64,000 nucleotides of DNA. It comes from Dendrolimus kikuchii (lineage: Eukaryota; Arthropoda; Insecta; Lepidoptera; Lasiocampidae). The stretch's first letter is position 1, and every line of letters starts with the position of its first letter. The translations under genes were made by a program, and so were the position numbers. The stretch lies in the NCBI GenBank assembly GCA_019925095.2, contig CM034414.1:3140001-3204000 (forward strand), written 5' to 3'. The notes under the pieces are model-generated. The model did no database searches and was not told the origin of the DNA. It saw only the letters and a program-made list of their open reading frames with translations. Below, in pieces: positions 20,376 to 30,829 of this stretch.

Positions 20376-20915
20376 AACAAATGTTAAGATATTTTTAACC
20401 GACTTCAAAAAAAGGAGGAGGTTCTCAATTCGTCGGGATTTTTTTTTTATGTATGTTCACCGACTACTCCGAGATTTTTTATGAAAATTTTTCTATTCCG
20501 TTCCATATGTACACCGATTACGCTGAGATTTATGATCCGATTTACGTGATTCTTATTTAGTTTGATGCGGAATAGTTGCCATTTGGTCCCGTAAAAATTT
20601 AACATAGTTTGGCCCAGTAGTTTTCATTTTACGAACATTTTTTTGTTCCCGTTTCTTGGGACCTATATCTTTTTAAAGGAGCGCGGCACCTTTCGTAGGT
20701 CTACCCATACATAGCTAGACACTAAAAAGTAACAATTAAAATAAAAAAACTTCGTTTAAAAAACCGACTTCAAAAACTAAAAAGTATAAAATAACTTATT
20801 TCTAAGGCTATTAATATATATTATCTAAAACATCTTGAAGTCGGTGCAAAGTAAAACATAAAAATTACTATAGGTATTTTGAAAATTACTAAGCACCGTC
20901 TTTAAGATGTTTTAG

Positions 20916-20918
<3 letters not shown>

Positions 20919-20992
<74 letters not shown>
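20919..20992. repeat. (TA)n microsatellite
   Basis: A run of about 36 uninterrupted TA units ends exactly where the RTE-like fragment begins, so the fragment inserted into it or the run expanded at the junction. Confidence 0.95.
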
Positions 20993-20996
<4 letters not shown>

Positions 20997-21342
20997 AGAG
21001 AGTTGGTCTGAAAGAGAGTGTCGGGGTGAAGGTAAGGAAAGGAATGCTCCGGTGGTTCGGGCATGTGGAAAGAATGCATGATGAAAGAATGACTAAACAG
21101 ATATACAATGCAAAAGTGGATGGATGCAGAAGTCGTGGAAGGCCACGACACACCTTCCATGATCAAATTGATCGTGTACTAGCAGAAGGTGATGTCAGGA
21201 GCCTTAAGAACAGACGAGCTTGCATGACAAGAGTTATGAATGTCAAAGAGGCAAGTGAGGTGTGTAAGAATAAGCCTAAATGGCACTCTGTTGTTCGTGC
21301 CTACCCCGCAAGGGAACTGGCGTGAAGTTATGTATGTATGTA
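20993..21342 (+). mobile_element. RTE-like LINE 3'-end fragment
   Basis: It encodes the C-terminal about 100 residues (KGMLRWFGHVERMHDERM to AYPARELA) without internal stops, followed by a TATGTATGTATA tail. It is 5'-truncated. The open frame 21026-21325 is a fragment and is not a gene. Confidence 0.85.
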
Positions 21343-21689
21343 TATTAATAATAATAGCTTAAGAAATAAGTTATTTTATACTTTTTAGTTTTTGAAGTCG
21401 GTTTTTTTGTACCGAAGAAATACACGTGATTTTGGGTAGAGGGATATAGGTTGCTAAGACGTCACGTGACAAATGTACCCACCCACCTCACAGAGAAGTC
21501 CTATACGATTCAGTCTCACGTGGCAACTTGTTCATTATGCTGCCAAATGAGGAAAATAAACCTCCACTCGACTGTACATTCACCGACAAGCACTTGGCCA
21601 GTTCTTAGGGTTCGATAACGAATTTTAACCGATTTACAAAAGGAGGGTTTCATTTTTAGGGTTAAACTCGCCTTTGTATAATTGAAATA

Positions 21690-22000
21690 GTTATATACAA
21701 TCTATAATCTTATATATAAAATTCTCGTGTCACAATGTTCGTTCCCATACTCCTCCGAAACTTATTAACTTATGAAATTTTTTATGCATATTTAGTAAGT
21801 CTGAGAATCGGCTACTATCTATTTTTCAAACCCCTAAGTGATAACGGGTGTCCACCCCAAAATTTATTTTTATATTTTTTGGATAGATTTTTATTTTTTT
21901 AGGATACAGCATTAAAAAATACATACAACCCTAAATTTTCAACCCCTCTATGATCAACCCCTATTTTTTATTTGTTAATTATACTTATATTATAATTAAT
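21690..22000 (-). repeat. Family C interspersed repeat, 3' part of a split copy
   Basis: The minus strand reads TAGGGGTTGATCATAGAGGGG, TGCTGTATCCTAAAAAAAT and GAGAATTTTATATATAAG, matching the plus-strand copy at 41560-41980. Its other half lies at 25454-25740, so a LINE plus a mariner now separate the two halves. Confidence 0.75.
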
Positions 22001-22002
22001 AT

Positions 22003-24166
22003 ACATACATAAATAACTTCACGCCAGTTCCCTTGCGGGGTAGGCACGAACAACAGAGCGCCATTTAGGCTTATTCTTACACACCTCACTTGCTTCTTTA
22101 ACATTCATAACTCTTGTCATGCAAGCTCGTCTGTTCTTAAGGCTCCTGACATCACCTTCTGCTACTACACGATCAATTTGATCATGAAAGGTGTGTCGTG
22201 GCCTTCCACGACTTCTGCATCCATCCACTTTTGTATTGTATATCTGTTTAGTCATTCTTTCATCATGCATTCTTTCCACATGCCCGAACCACCGGAGCAT
22301 TCCTTTCCTTACCTTCACCCCGACACTCTCTTTCAGACCAACTCTCTTTCTTACTTCGCTATTACGAACGCGGTCCGCGAGCGTCACTCCGCAGATTTTG
22401 CGCAGTGCTCGCATCTCGACCGCGTTTACTCTACTTTCATGCTCTCTCTTCCATACCCAACTCTCGCTTCCATACGTGAGCGTAGGTACCAGCACCGCGT
22501 TGTGTATGGCGAGCTGGGCCTTCTGGCTGAGGTTCTTAGCGCCTAGAAGTTTACCTAATGCTCCATTCACACTATTCCCCAAATTCACTCTTCTTTCTAT
22601 ATCAGCGATGTACCTTCCATCCCTGCTAAAAGCACATCTAAGATATACAAACTCATTCACTTGCTCTAGCATAACATCATCGACCATTATCCTTGCATTC
22701 GTTCTGGTTTCTTCTCTTTCAAACACCATAACCTTTGTTTTCTTCGCATTCAAATGTAAGCCTCTCGCCTGACAGTCATCTTTCAGCATTGTGACTAGTG
22801 CTTGCAGTTCTGATGGCGATTCGGCTAAAAGCACGGCATCATCCGCATAAAGCAAGGTGCTTACAACTAGATCACTCATCCGCACCTCAACATCCATCAA
22901 TCTTATTCTCTGGAGACAATCGTCCAGGTATAGGATGAACAGCAAAGCCGACAGCACGCAGCCCTGGCGGACGCCAATATTGACGTCAAACCAGGGCGAT
23001 AGGCTGCCTTCCACTCGCACGCATGCCATACAGTCCTCGTAAGTGGACTGCACAGCACGCGTCAATTGGCCATTAATCCCATATCCGGGCAATATGACCC
23101 AGAGGTCCGTCCGCACAACCCTGTCAAATGCTTTCTCTAGATCCACAAAACCGCAGAAAACCTTCCGGCCCATAGCCAGCTGCTTCTCTACGATATTGCG
23201 GAGAGAGAAAACTTGATCCATACATCCCCTTCCATTTCTGAAGCCACCTTCTGCATCCCACAGTAATCCATCGGATACCACTCTCATTCTCTTTTCAATA
23301 ATCTTCGCATACACTTTAGATACTGTGCTGATCAAACTGATGGCACTGTAGCTGGCGCACTCCATACGTGACCCCTTGCCTTTATACAAGGGCACGATGA
23401 CAGCGCGCCTCCAGTCCTTGGGAACCTTTCCCGTCCTCCAGCACAAGTTGCATAAGGACAGGAAAGCGTCCCGGACGCAGGTTCCACCATATTTGATCAT
23501 CTCAGCAGACACACTATCGATTCCTCCTGCCTTTCCATTTTTCAGACTTCTTATCGACCATTCGATCTCTTCCAAAGTGATCTCGGATGCTGACTCCTCG
23601 GACCCGGTCACAGACTCACTCGTGGTGCCAGCATCCGGGATACTATCATATATTTCTCTAAAATATTCACTCCATCGCGCTAATACCTCTTGTGGGTTAG
23701 CAAGAACGTCCCCTGCTTTAGATTTTATTCTTTCCATTCTGGAAGCTGACGAACAACCCCGAGACTTCTTAACCTCTCTCCAAAAGAGTTTGGTATTCGC
23801 CTCGAAGTTCTCCGTCAGCTTCTCTTCTTCTTTCACGCTTCTCTTTCACTAAAGCTTTGGTTTCATTCTTGCAGAGGCGATAAATTCCTTTCTTCATCTC
23901 TTTCATACTGTCATTCTGTTGCAAGGAAGCAACATAATCCAGCCAGGCTTTTCTCTTTCTCTCTACGCTGGATTTAACAGCCGCGTCCCACCATTCATCA
24001 CCTTTCGTTGTTATGTGCCTCTTTGCGCATCCACATGCTTCTTTTGCGCTTTCCACTATACTTTCTTCCATACTATCCCAGTCATTATCCACATCTAAGT
24101 CGGAGATGTCAGCTTTTGCAAGCCTTTCTTCGACTAGGCGCGCATAAATACTCCTTACACTTATAA
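22003..24166 (-). mobile_element. RTE-like LINE, second long copy, 5'-truncated
   Basis: Minus-strand element from within the linker after the endonuclease (24166) to the TATG-type tail at about 22003-22016. It is flanked by related AT-rich ACTTATA..ATAATTA sequences that could be the target duplication (about 21984-22000 and 24158-24169). It is the better preserved of the two long copies and serves as the reference for lesions in the other. A mariner abuts its 5' end. Confidence 0.85.
22019..23836 (-). CDS. RTE-like LINE reverse transcriptase (605-residue open frame)
   Basis: Uninterrupted RT and C-terminal tail. Visible are KVPKDWRRAVIVPLYKGKG, FVDLEKAFDRVV, GVRQGCVLSALLF and the catalytic LLYADDAVLL, then KMVF-type thumb, SWVWKREHESR, KICGVTLADRVR, WFGHVERMHDERM and GCRSRGRPRHTFHDQ, ending AYPARELA. 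The apparent start lies inside the ORF: homology continues upstream to about 24160 in another frame (READGELRGEY instead of the expected frame), because about 14 bases present in the first copy are deleted near 23836. The protein would lack endonuclease. Confidence 0.85.
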   Translation of the reverse strand: MKEEEKLTENFEANTKLFWREVKKSRGCSSASRMERIKSKAGDVLANPQEVLARWSEYFREIYDSIPDAGTTSESVTGSEESASEITLEEIEWSIRSLKNGKAGGIDSVSAEMIKYGGTCVRDAFLSLCNLCWRTGKVPKDWRRAVIVPLYKGKGSRMECASYSAISLISTVSKVYAKIIEKRMRVVSDGLLWDAEGGFRNGRGCMDQVFSLRNIVEKQLAMGRKVFCGFVDLEKAFDRVVRTDLWVILPGYGINGQLTRAVQSTYEDCMACVRVEGSLSPWFDVNIGVRQGCVLSALLFILYLDDCLQRIRLMDVEVRMSDLVVSTLLYADDAVLLAESPSELQALVTMLKDDCQARGLHLNAKKTKVMVFEREETRTNARIMVDDVMLEQVNEFVYLRCAFSRDGRYIADIERRVNLGNSVNGALGKLLGAKNLSQKAQLAIHNAVLVPTLTYGSESWVWKREHESRVNAVEMRALRKICGVTLADRVRNSEVRKRVGLKESVGVKVRKGMLRWFGHVERMHDERMTKQIYNTKVDGCRSRGRPRHTFHDQIDRVVAEGDVRSLKNRRACMTRVMNVKEASEVCKNKPKWRSVVRAYPARELA

Positions 24167-24169
24167 TTA

Positions 24170-25453
24170 TTAGGTTGGGGAAAAAGTCTTTTCGCATATA
24201 GTATGTTTGAACTTGTAATAAGATCTCTTTGGCTATACCATTTGTATCTGGATGGTTTTGGTATCATTAAAAAGTTTTCATTTTAAAGAAGACAATTCCA
24301 AATTCAAATTAAGAAAATGTGTGATTTTCATTTGTTTTTCTTTTTGTTAAAATGAGTGAATCTAATGAAGAAATTCGATACATTTTCAAATTTTACTACA
24401 GAAAAGGTAAAAATGCAACACAAGCCGCGAAAAAAATTTGTGATGTTTATGGACCTAATGCAGTATCTGTGAGAGTAGCGCAAATTTGGTTTAAGCGTTT
24501 TCAATCCGGAAATTTTAATATCAAAGATGCACGTCGCTCTGGTCGCCCTGTTACGGACAAAATTGATGCCATTTTTGAAAAAGTGGAGCAAGATCGGCAT
24601 ATTAGTAGTTACGATGTAGCTGGAGAACTGGGAATTGACCACAAAACGGTTTTGGCGCATTTAAAAAAAGCTGGGTACACAAAAAAGCTCGATATTTGGG
24701 TGCCTCATGAGCTCACTGAAAGAAACCTAATGAACCGTGTACTCATTTGTGATTCTTTATTACGACGTAATGAAACCGAACCATTTTTGAAGAAGCTGAT
24801 AACTGGTGATGAAAAGTGGATCACGTACGACAAGAACGTGCGAAAAAGATGGTGGTCAAAGGCCGGTCAGGCTTCACAGACTGTGGCGAAACCCGGGTTA
24901 ACTCGCAACAAGGTGATGCTGTGTGTATGGTGGGATTGGAAGGGCATTATTCATTATGAGCTGTTACCGCCAGGCAGGACCATCGATTCTGAACTGTACT
25001 GCGAACAACTGATGAGATTAAAGCAAAAAGTTGAAAGAAAGCGGCCGGAATTAATCAACAGAAGTGGTGTGGTTTTTCACCATGATAATGCTAGACCTCA
25101 CACATCTTTAGCCACTCAGCAAAAATTACGAGAGTTTGGCTGGGAGATGTTAATGCATCTGCCGTATAGTCCTGACCTTGCACCTTCAAGTTTTCACCTG
25201 TTTCGGTCTCTGCAGAATTCCTTAGGCAGTGTCAGGTTATCATCACGAGAGGACTCCCATAACTACTTGTCGCAATTTTTTGACCAGAAACCCCAAAAAT
25301 TTTATAGCAATGGGATCACGTCCCTACTTACAAGATGGCAAGAAGTTATCCAACAAAATGGCACCTACATACTTTAGTCAAATGTAAATAAACTTTATAA
25401 AAAAACCTTTTGAATTTTATATAAAATGCGAAGAAACTTATTCCCCAACCTAA
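24170..25453 (+). mobile_element. mariner (Tc1/mariner) transposon, complete ends
   Basis: 1284 bp with terminal inverted repeats of about 29 bp (TTAGGTTGGGGAAAAAGTC left; the right end reads TTAGGTTGGGGAATAAGTT on the complement) and TA on both sides (24168-24169, 25454-25455). It contains one transposase frame. It sits at the 5' junction of the RTE-like LINE, within that LINE's AT-rich flank. Confidence 0.95.
24352..25377 (+). CDS. mariner transposase, full length but third catalytic Asp replaced
   Basis: A 341-residue transposase of normal length. It has an N-terminal paired helix-turn-helix region (residues about 5-110, including RRSGRP), the linker WVPHEL (116-121), TGDEKW with D153, HHDNARPH with D245 and YSPDLAP (272-278). 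In mariners the catalytic triad is D,D(34)D, which puts the third Asp at residue 280. Here the motif reads PSSFHLF and residue 280 is Ser (codon AGT, 25189-25191). The frame is otherwise intact. The protein is therefore expected to bind DNA but not to cut it. The ends remain potentially mobile in trans. Confidence 0.93.
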   Translation: MSESNEEIRYIFKFYYRKGKNATQAAKKICDVYGPNAVSVRVAQIWFKRFQSGNFNIKDARRSGRPVTDKIDAIFEKVEQDRHISSYDVAGELGIDHKTVLAHLKKAGYTKKLDIWVPHELTERNLMNRVLICDSLLRRNETEPFLKKLITGDEKWITYDKNVRKRWWSKAGQASQTVAKPGLTRNKVMLCVWWDWKGIIHYELLPPGRTIDSELYCEQLMRLKQKVERKRPELINRSGVVFHHDNARPHTSLATQQKLREFGWEMLMHLPYSPDLAPSSFHLFRSLQNSLGSVRLSSREDSHNYLSQFFDQKPQKFYSNGITSLLTRWQEVIQQNGTYIL

Positions 25454-25740
25454 TAACTTTAATTTTTTGGCAAGATTTTTAATCTTATTTTGTCATGACT
25501 TAGAATAAAAAAATTATATTACTCTTTTAGATTCACAATTAGAAACGGTAGGTGGCGCTGAGATCGGGTTCTGGAATCCTCCTAATTACCTGAAGCGATT
25601 TTGGTGATTTTGTTTTTGCGTGTTTGAGCGGGTACCCGGATTGTTTAGATTCGCAATTAGAACCGGTACGTGGCTCTGGGATCGGGTTCTAGAGTTTTAT
25701 TTTTTAAAGGCAGGACAACGTGTGCCGGGGCCGCTAGTAA
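25454..25740 (-). repeat. Family C interspersed repeat, 5' part of a split copy
   Basis: On the minus strand it starts ACTAGCGGCCCCGGCACACG and contains two AACCCGATC(T/C)CAG-type minisatellite units. It continues into AAGTCATGACAAAATAAG. It complements the half at 21690-22000. Confidence 0.75.
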
Positions 25741-25742
25741 GG

Positions 25743-25995
25743 TTATGTAATAATGAAGCCAGGTGGTAGGGCATTTGTCCGACTGGATGGCTACCACCCC
25801 TGGTCTAGAGTATGCCGCCATAACAACTTTGAGTTGTGTTCCGGCATCAGTGGTCAGGTTCCAGTTTCTCCTTCAAGGTTGGCAGCACATTGGTAGGACC
25901 TCTGGTATTGCTAATGTCCATAGGCGACAGTAACCAGTTTCCATCACAGTTAGGCCGTCAGCCTGTCTGCTGTGCATCAGCAATTTTTTTTTGTA
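25743..25995 (+). mobile_element. Family A repeat, plus copy
   Basis: It runs from GCCAGGTGGTAGGGCATTTG to TCTGCTGTGCATCAGCAA with a T-rich tail where other copies have AATAAA. It belongs to the subfamily with the CAGCACATTGG(C/T)AGGACCTCTGG block, shared with 36985-37315. Confidence 0.75.
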
Positions 25996-26019
25996 AATGT
26001 GTAGTTTGTTACATCTTTT

Positions 26020-26288
26020 GTGTTTGTCTGTTTGTTCGGGTTTCACGTAAAAACTACTAGGCCGATTTTGATGCGGTTTTCGCTCATCGATAGTAAATTC
26101 CCGGACTTAAAATCTGCGATACTTTATATGCCGAGAATCCAACGGGAAGTTTCTTGGGAGAGCTCTAAATTGGCAAAGTCTTATCAAATTCCCTATCCTG
26201 CTGAAAATGACCTTTGATTTTATATATAGCAAAATAACTGTAATCTTTGTTATCTGTCCAACGTGGACAAAGTCTCGGGCAAATGCTA
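26020..26288 (+). mobile_element. Helitron-like fragment, 3' end
   Basis: It ends GTGGACAAAGTCTCGGGCAAATGCTAG before T, like the hairpin-plus-CTAG end seen at 62926. The 5' part (TTTCACGTAAAAACTACTAGG) is typical of the insides of such elements. The start is not clear. Confidence 0.45.
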
Positions 26289-26508
26289 GTAAATAATAAA
26301 AAGAAAAGAAAGAAGGAGGATCTCAAATTTCTCCAACAATTGTGTACCGATTTTCATATTTCTTTCTTTCTTCAGAAGAGTATACCTACCTACACTGTAA
26401 ATTTTCGACAGGCGCTTAAAATATTATTTCTAAAGCTATTCATGGAATTAAAAACTAGTTTCTTTTTCACAAAAACAAAAAAAAGAACAATATTGCAAAA
26501 TGAATTTT

Positions 26509-26750
26509 CCAGGTGGTAGGGCATTTGCCCGACTGGATGGCTACCACCCCTGGTCTAGAGTATGACGCCATAACAACCTTGAGTTGTGTTCCGGCATTAG
26601 TGACCAGGTTCCAGTCTCCTTTAAGAGAGCAGCAGCGTATTTGTGGCATCTTTAGTGTTGCAAATGTCCATAGGCGATGGTAATTGCTTTCCATCAAGTG
26701 GGCCGTCTTGCCTGTCTGCTGAACTCCTGCAATAAAAAAAATTGCGAAAT
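26509..26750 (+). mobile_element. Family A repeat, plus copy
   Basis: CCAGGTGGTAGGGCATTTGCC to GAACTCCTGCAATAAAAAAA. It is of the subfamily with AGAGAGCAGCAGCG, as at 54140 and 59830. Confidence 0.75.
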
Positions 26751-27296
26751 AACTGAAGCTTCATCTTTAATTGCGAAGCTGCCAAACAGGACAACGGCCC
26801 AGCTAATGGAAAGCGGTTACTATCACCTATAGACAATTGTAACAAATCAAATTTATTTGTTTAAAAAATGGTTATACCTACAGTTGGTAGTTATATGTAG
26901 TAGTGTACACATCTTTTGCTCACATAGGAGCATACCAATATATGTATATAACAAATATTAAACTATAATACATGAAATTGATTGATACTGATCAATCCCA
27001 AAGGGAAAATTAATTATTGTTAACCCTTCACCCTTTTATCGATATTACCAAAATCCGCAAGACTAACACTATCACTATCTCGTAATATACCAAGAAAATA
27101 TATCCATTTCATACAAATCCTATATAAACAGAGTGAGACAACAACACAATTAGTGATCACGTGCACAAACGCGATCTGCACTGTCATCGCGGACACATAT
27201 GTGCTAATAGTGAGCTTAAGGGTTTAATATACAATAATGTCAAAGTGCCTATTTATAATTAAGAAATTACACCATTTTTAAGGGCGAAGTGATAGT

Positions 27297-28515
27297 ATAT
27301 CCACCACGCTTGTCTAAGACGGATTGGTGTATTTCATACATAGGTTATCTTGAAACAAATTTCATGACGTTGGCGGAGCGGGAGCGTGAGCGCACGTATT
27401 TCTTCCTTTCCCGCCTAAGGCCAGAAGGTCCACCTTCTAGCGCCGTGAGCTTCCCTGGGGATAGGGTTTTCACCCGTCTTTATACCGTCGAGACGGGGGC
27501 TCACCTCTCCTCCCGTGGGGCAAGTTACAAACCCTACCTCTAAAGAGTTTGAAGATCCCGGGGGATATATTTTTTTTATTATTAACAACTCTACGAACTC
27601 GAATTCCGTACCCTTTTTTACAACTTAATTTCTAGATTTAATTTTTTGAATTTAACACGCTTATTAGTTATTTTGGATGGATGCAGAAGTCGTGGAAGGC
27701 CATGACACACCTTCCATGATCAAATTGATCGTGTACTAGCAGAAGGTGATGTCAGGAGCCTTAAGAACAGACTAGCGTGCATGACGAGAGCTATGAATGT
27801 CAAAGAAGCAAGTGTGTAAGAATAAGCCTGAATGGCGCTCTGTTGTTCGTGCCTGCCCGGAAGGGAACTGGCTTGAAGTTATGTATGTATGTATTAGTTA
27901 TTTTGGTTCTTGTGTGCGACATTAATTTATTGATTTTTGTGTTGAGGTGCATGTATCTTACGAATAACTTATTATATTAATTTATTCTAGTTTTAATACT
28001 AAACTTCTACTAATGTAGAGTGTATCTGTTACATGCTGGTGTTGTGAGGAAGTGCATGTGCAGTGTGGGCCTTATATCTATACTTATATATATTGTCCTG
28101 TCTAGTGCCATGTGTGTTGTTTTTTTTCATTTCTGAGCCTGGGTTATTAATTTTTAAGCTCTGTGTGTCTTGGTGTCTTTGTGAAGTGTTCGTGTAATGC
28201 AATGCGGTGGTAGTGCGCGTTGGTTTCAGTATGTTTATAAGTTTTGTTGTTAATTAAGAAGTCCCCCGGCAGTGGATGAGGCCATCACCTGTCAGAGCTA
28301 GCGGAGGGGCTAGGCCATATAGCCTGGCATGAGGTATAGGACGGAACACCGAGGTGTTTCAGTAGGTAACTATGGTGTGGTAATAACACTTCTAGTTCTG
28401 GCCAGAGGTGCTAGTGCCACCCCGATCTGGCGAAACTTACACACGCGCCGCGACTTTTCTCCCTGGCTAAAAAAAGTTTCATCACATTTCTCTTCATCGT
28501 CCGCATGTACCCTGG
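27297..28515 (+). mobile_element. Family G GC-rich retroposon, split by an RTE-like fragment
   Basis: The left part (27360-27575: CTCCTCCCGTGGGGCAAGTTACAAACC, CCCGGGGGATA) and right part (28258-28470: CCTGGCATGAGG, AGGACGGAACACC, CCCCGATCTGGCGAAAC) match the intact unit at 51838-52339 in order. The middle was expanded by an RTE-like fragment and about 350 bp of unrelated AT-rich DNA. Confidence 0.55.
27677..27892 (+). mobile_element. RTE-like LINE 3'-end fragment with 14-bp target duplication
   Basis: It is flanked by ATTAGTTATTTTGG at 27663-27676 and 27893-27906. It begins inside the GCRSRG codons and ends with TATGTATGTATGT. There are small deletions in the coding part. Confidence 0.9.
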
Positions 28516-28547
28516 ACAGTCAAATCAACTGAATATTTTTTTTTTCT

Positions 28548-28846
28548 TTTGGAACGAAGTTCCTTATCGCGCGTTGTGAAAGGGGGCTAGACGGAAAAAG
28601 TTCTTACGAAAAGTTGTCACGACACTTTTTGCTATAGTAAGCTATCAACTTTAATGCAATGAAATAAAATCTAAAATATCATTTAGTGTAATAATATACG
28701 CTGTTTTTGATACTATTTGTTTGTTTATGTATTTCTTTCTATACATAGGTTTTTGATAAAATTTCGATGGTTTTCGATGCTTATCGACACACTTTTTGAG
28801 ACGTTTTGAGAATTTTTAAGACATTTTAGGAGAACTTCGTTCCAAA
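28548..28846. repeat. MITE-like element, perfect 15-bp terminal inverted repeats
   Basis: TTTGGAACGAAGTTC at 28548-28562 and its exact complement at 28832-28846 bound 299 bp of AT-rich, non-coding sequence. No clear target duplication. Confidence 0.65.
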
Positions 28847-28867
28847 CATGTGTCCCAAAGACACCTC

Positions 28868-29107
28868 ATTAGTTTTTTTATTGCAGGAGATCACCAGACA
28901 GGCAGACGGCCCACTTGATAGAAAGCGGTTACCATCGCCTATGGACATTTGCAACAGCAAAGTTGCTACAAATGCGCTGCTGCTCTCTTAAGGGAAACTG
29001 GAACCTGGTCACTAATGCCGGAACACAACTCAAAGTTGTAATGGCGACATACTTTAGACCAGGGGTGGTAGCCGTCTAGTCGGGCAAATGCCCTACCACC
29101 TGGCGCA
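28868..29107 (-). mobile_element. Family A repeat, minus copy
   Basis: The A-rich 3' tail is at the left (TTTTTTTATTGCAGGAG) and CCAGGTGGTAGGGCATTTGCC at the right on the complement. It is a near full-length body. Confidence 0.75.
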
Positions 29108-29542
29108 TATATAGTATCTCACTATATTTTAGCCAATTGTTGCAATATATATTATAGAAAAATGAAAAATAATATAGTACGAAATGTAAGAATAATACAG
29201 CGAGTTCCTTTAGTAGGTCACTTGCCGTTCCACAAGGCGACTGCGGTCGTTACTTACGGTCGTGGCGAAAACGTCACCAATGACGTCATGATTTTCTCTC
29301 ACGCAGCACTCACAACGACCCATGTCAAGAGGTGGGTCGAATAACCGTTCCACTTGAGTTTACGATTGTAACGGCGGCAAACAAGTGGAACGGGAAAAAT
29401 CGCGATCGTGAACTTGGTTGGTGAGCTACTAATGGAACGCGCTGATAGTAAAAGTGTAATAAAGTAAAAGGTGGCAACCCTAGTACCTAATTATGACGAC
29501 ATAAGCTTGTACAAGTAAAAGGAGTCAAATAGCGCATTAATT

Positions 29543-29934
29543 ACACTGGCCCACAAACAAATGTGGTATCTACTTTTGACCAGACCCATCTAATTTTGTT
29601 GCGCTGAATCCGAATCTGGGGTCAGTTTGATCCCTACACCCTCAAAACTTTAAGGGTGTATGTTCGCTGAATCCGAATCTGGGATCAGTTTGTTACCTAC
29701 ACCTTCAAAATGTTGAGTATATATGTTATCTGAATCCGAATCTGGGGCCAGTTTGGTCCCTACCCCTTCAAAAAATTCAGGATGTATGTTCGCTGAATCC
29801 GAATCTAAGGTCAGTTTGATCTATACACTTTCAAAATGTTGAGGTTGTTGGGACCAAACTGACCCCAGACTCGGATTCAGCATATCGAAATAGGTAGGTA
29901 GTAGGTATAGACCACTTTATTTGTGGGCCGGTGT
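29543..29934. repeat. MITE-like element containing a 60-bp minisatellite
   Basis: The ends ACACTGGCCCACAAACAAATG and, on the complement, ACACCGGCCCACAAATAAAG form terminal inverted repeats. Inside are four direct units of about 62 bp (GCTGAATCCGAATCTGGGG...GTATGTTC, 29604-29846), then an inverted partial unit (GACCCCAGACTCGGATTCAGC, 29860-29881). Confidence 0.75.
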
Positions 29935-30279
29935 TATGCAAAGTAATTAAAATTATGTCTATCGTACTATTTTAAAACTTATTTGATAAGAGGTCATTTC
30001 TTTTGTATATAAAAATATAAATAAAATAAAAATGTAATAATAGAAAATAAAAATAAAATAAAATCAATTTTTTTATGTATAGCTGGGGCATTTTATTATT
30101 ATATTTCACATATTTTTATTTTAAAAGTAACTTAAAAAATGAAACTAAATTATAAACCAAACCATCTTAAAAATTAAACTACACTACAAAAAAAGTCTTA
30201 CTTACTTGAGCTTAAAAATAAACTAAAAAAAATATTAAAATTTATTATAATGTCTCCGCATGCCTATTAAAACAATACT

Positions 30280-30690
30280 AGCTGTACCCGGCAGACGTTG
30301 CCCTGCCTTTAAAAAATAAAAATCAAGAACCCGATTACAGCGCCATCTACCGGGACCGAATGTTAATCTAAACTCGAATCAACTTGAACAGAGTAGAAAT
30401 TTTTTAAATTGCTTATATCGCTATTAAAAAATAGGGCTTGCTGGTAGAAGGATGAAAATTTAGATTTGTATGTATTTTTCAATGCTAAGTCATAATAAAA
30501 TATAAATAAGAAATTTTGTCAAAAAAATAATATTTAGGTATGGACTACCCTTAACATTTAGGGGGATGAAAAATAGATGTTGATCGATTCTCAGACCTAC
30601 CCGATATACACACAAAATTTCATACAAATCGGTTCAGCCGTTTCGGAGGAGTTTGGTAACAAACACCACGACACGAGAATTTTATATAAC
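30280..30690 (+). repeat. Family C interspersed repeat, near-complete copy
   Basis: It starts ACTAGCTGTACCCGGCAGACG, has one AACCCGATTACAGCGCCATCTACC unit and the internal GGGGGATGAAAAATAGATG, and ends CACGAGAATTTTATATA. No coding capacity. Confidence 0.75.
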
Positions 30691-30704
30691 AATATACACA
30701 TAAT

Positions 30705-30806
30705 AGCTCAGAAAACTGCCTTAGTGGTACAAAGTTTCCGACCAGGATTCGAACCCATGACATTTGAAGCGCGATAACGTTATCCACTAAGCTACCACGG
30801 TGTTTG
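30705..30806 (-). mobile_element. tRNA-headed SINE, 5' part only
   Basis: The minus strand has an RNA polymerase III A box (TAGCTTAGTGG) and B box (GGGTTCGAATCCTGG) at tRNA-like spacing, followed by the GTTTTCTGAGCTATT...TATATTGTTA body shared with 39468 and 45776. It is not a functional tRNA: the acceptor ends do not pair and the B-box side continues into SINE body. Confidence 0.7.
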
Positions 30807-30829
30807 TTGGAGTTAATTTAATAAAAAAT

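Larger units (their letters stand above)
20758..21408. repeat. Foldback element with 60-bp arms, split by a LINE fragment
   Basis: ACCGACTTCAAAAACTAAAAAG...ATAACTTATTTCT at 20763-20810 is the reverse complement of 21350-21406. An inner inverted pair lies at 20819-20846 and 20893-20920 (TTATCTAAAACATCTTGAAG / CTTTAAGATGTTTTAGATAA). The centre was invaded by a (TA)n expansion and an RTE-like fragment. It is a MITE-like hairpin of unknown superfamily. Confidence 0.7.

Noticed and set aside
22178..23852. Plus-strand frames rich in His/Ser/Pro across the second LINE copy
   Set aside because: Complement of the RT coding strand. The same shadow proteins recur at every copy of this LINE.
30733..30803. 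Functional tRNA gene
   Set aside because: A and B boxes are good, but the acceptor ends do not pair and the sequence continues into a SINE body shared with two other sites.
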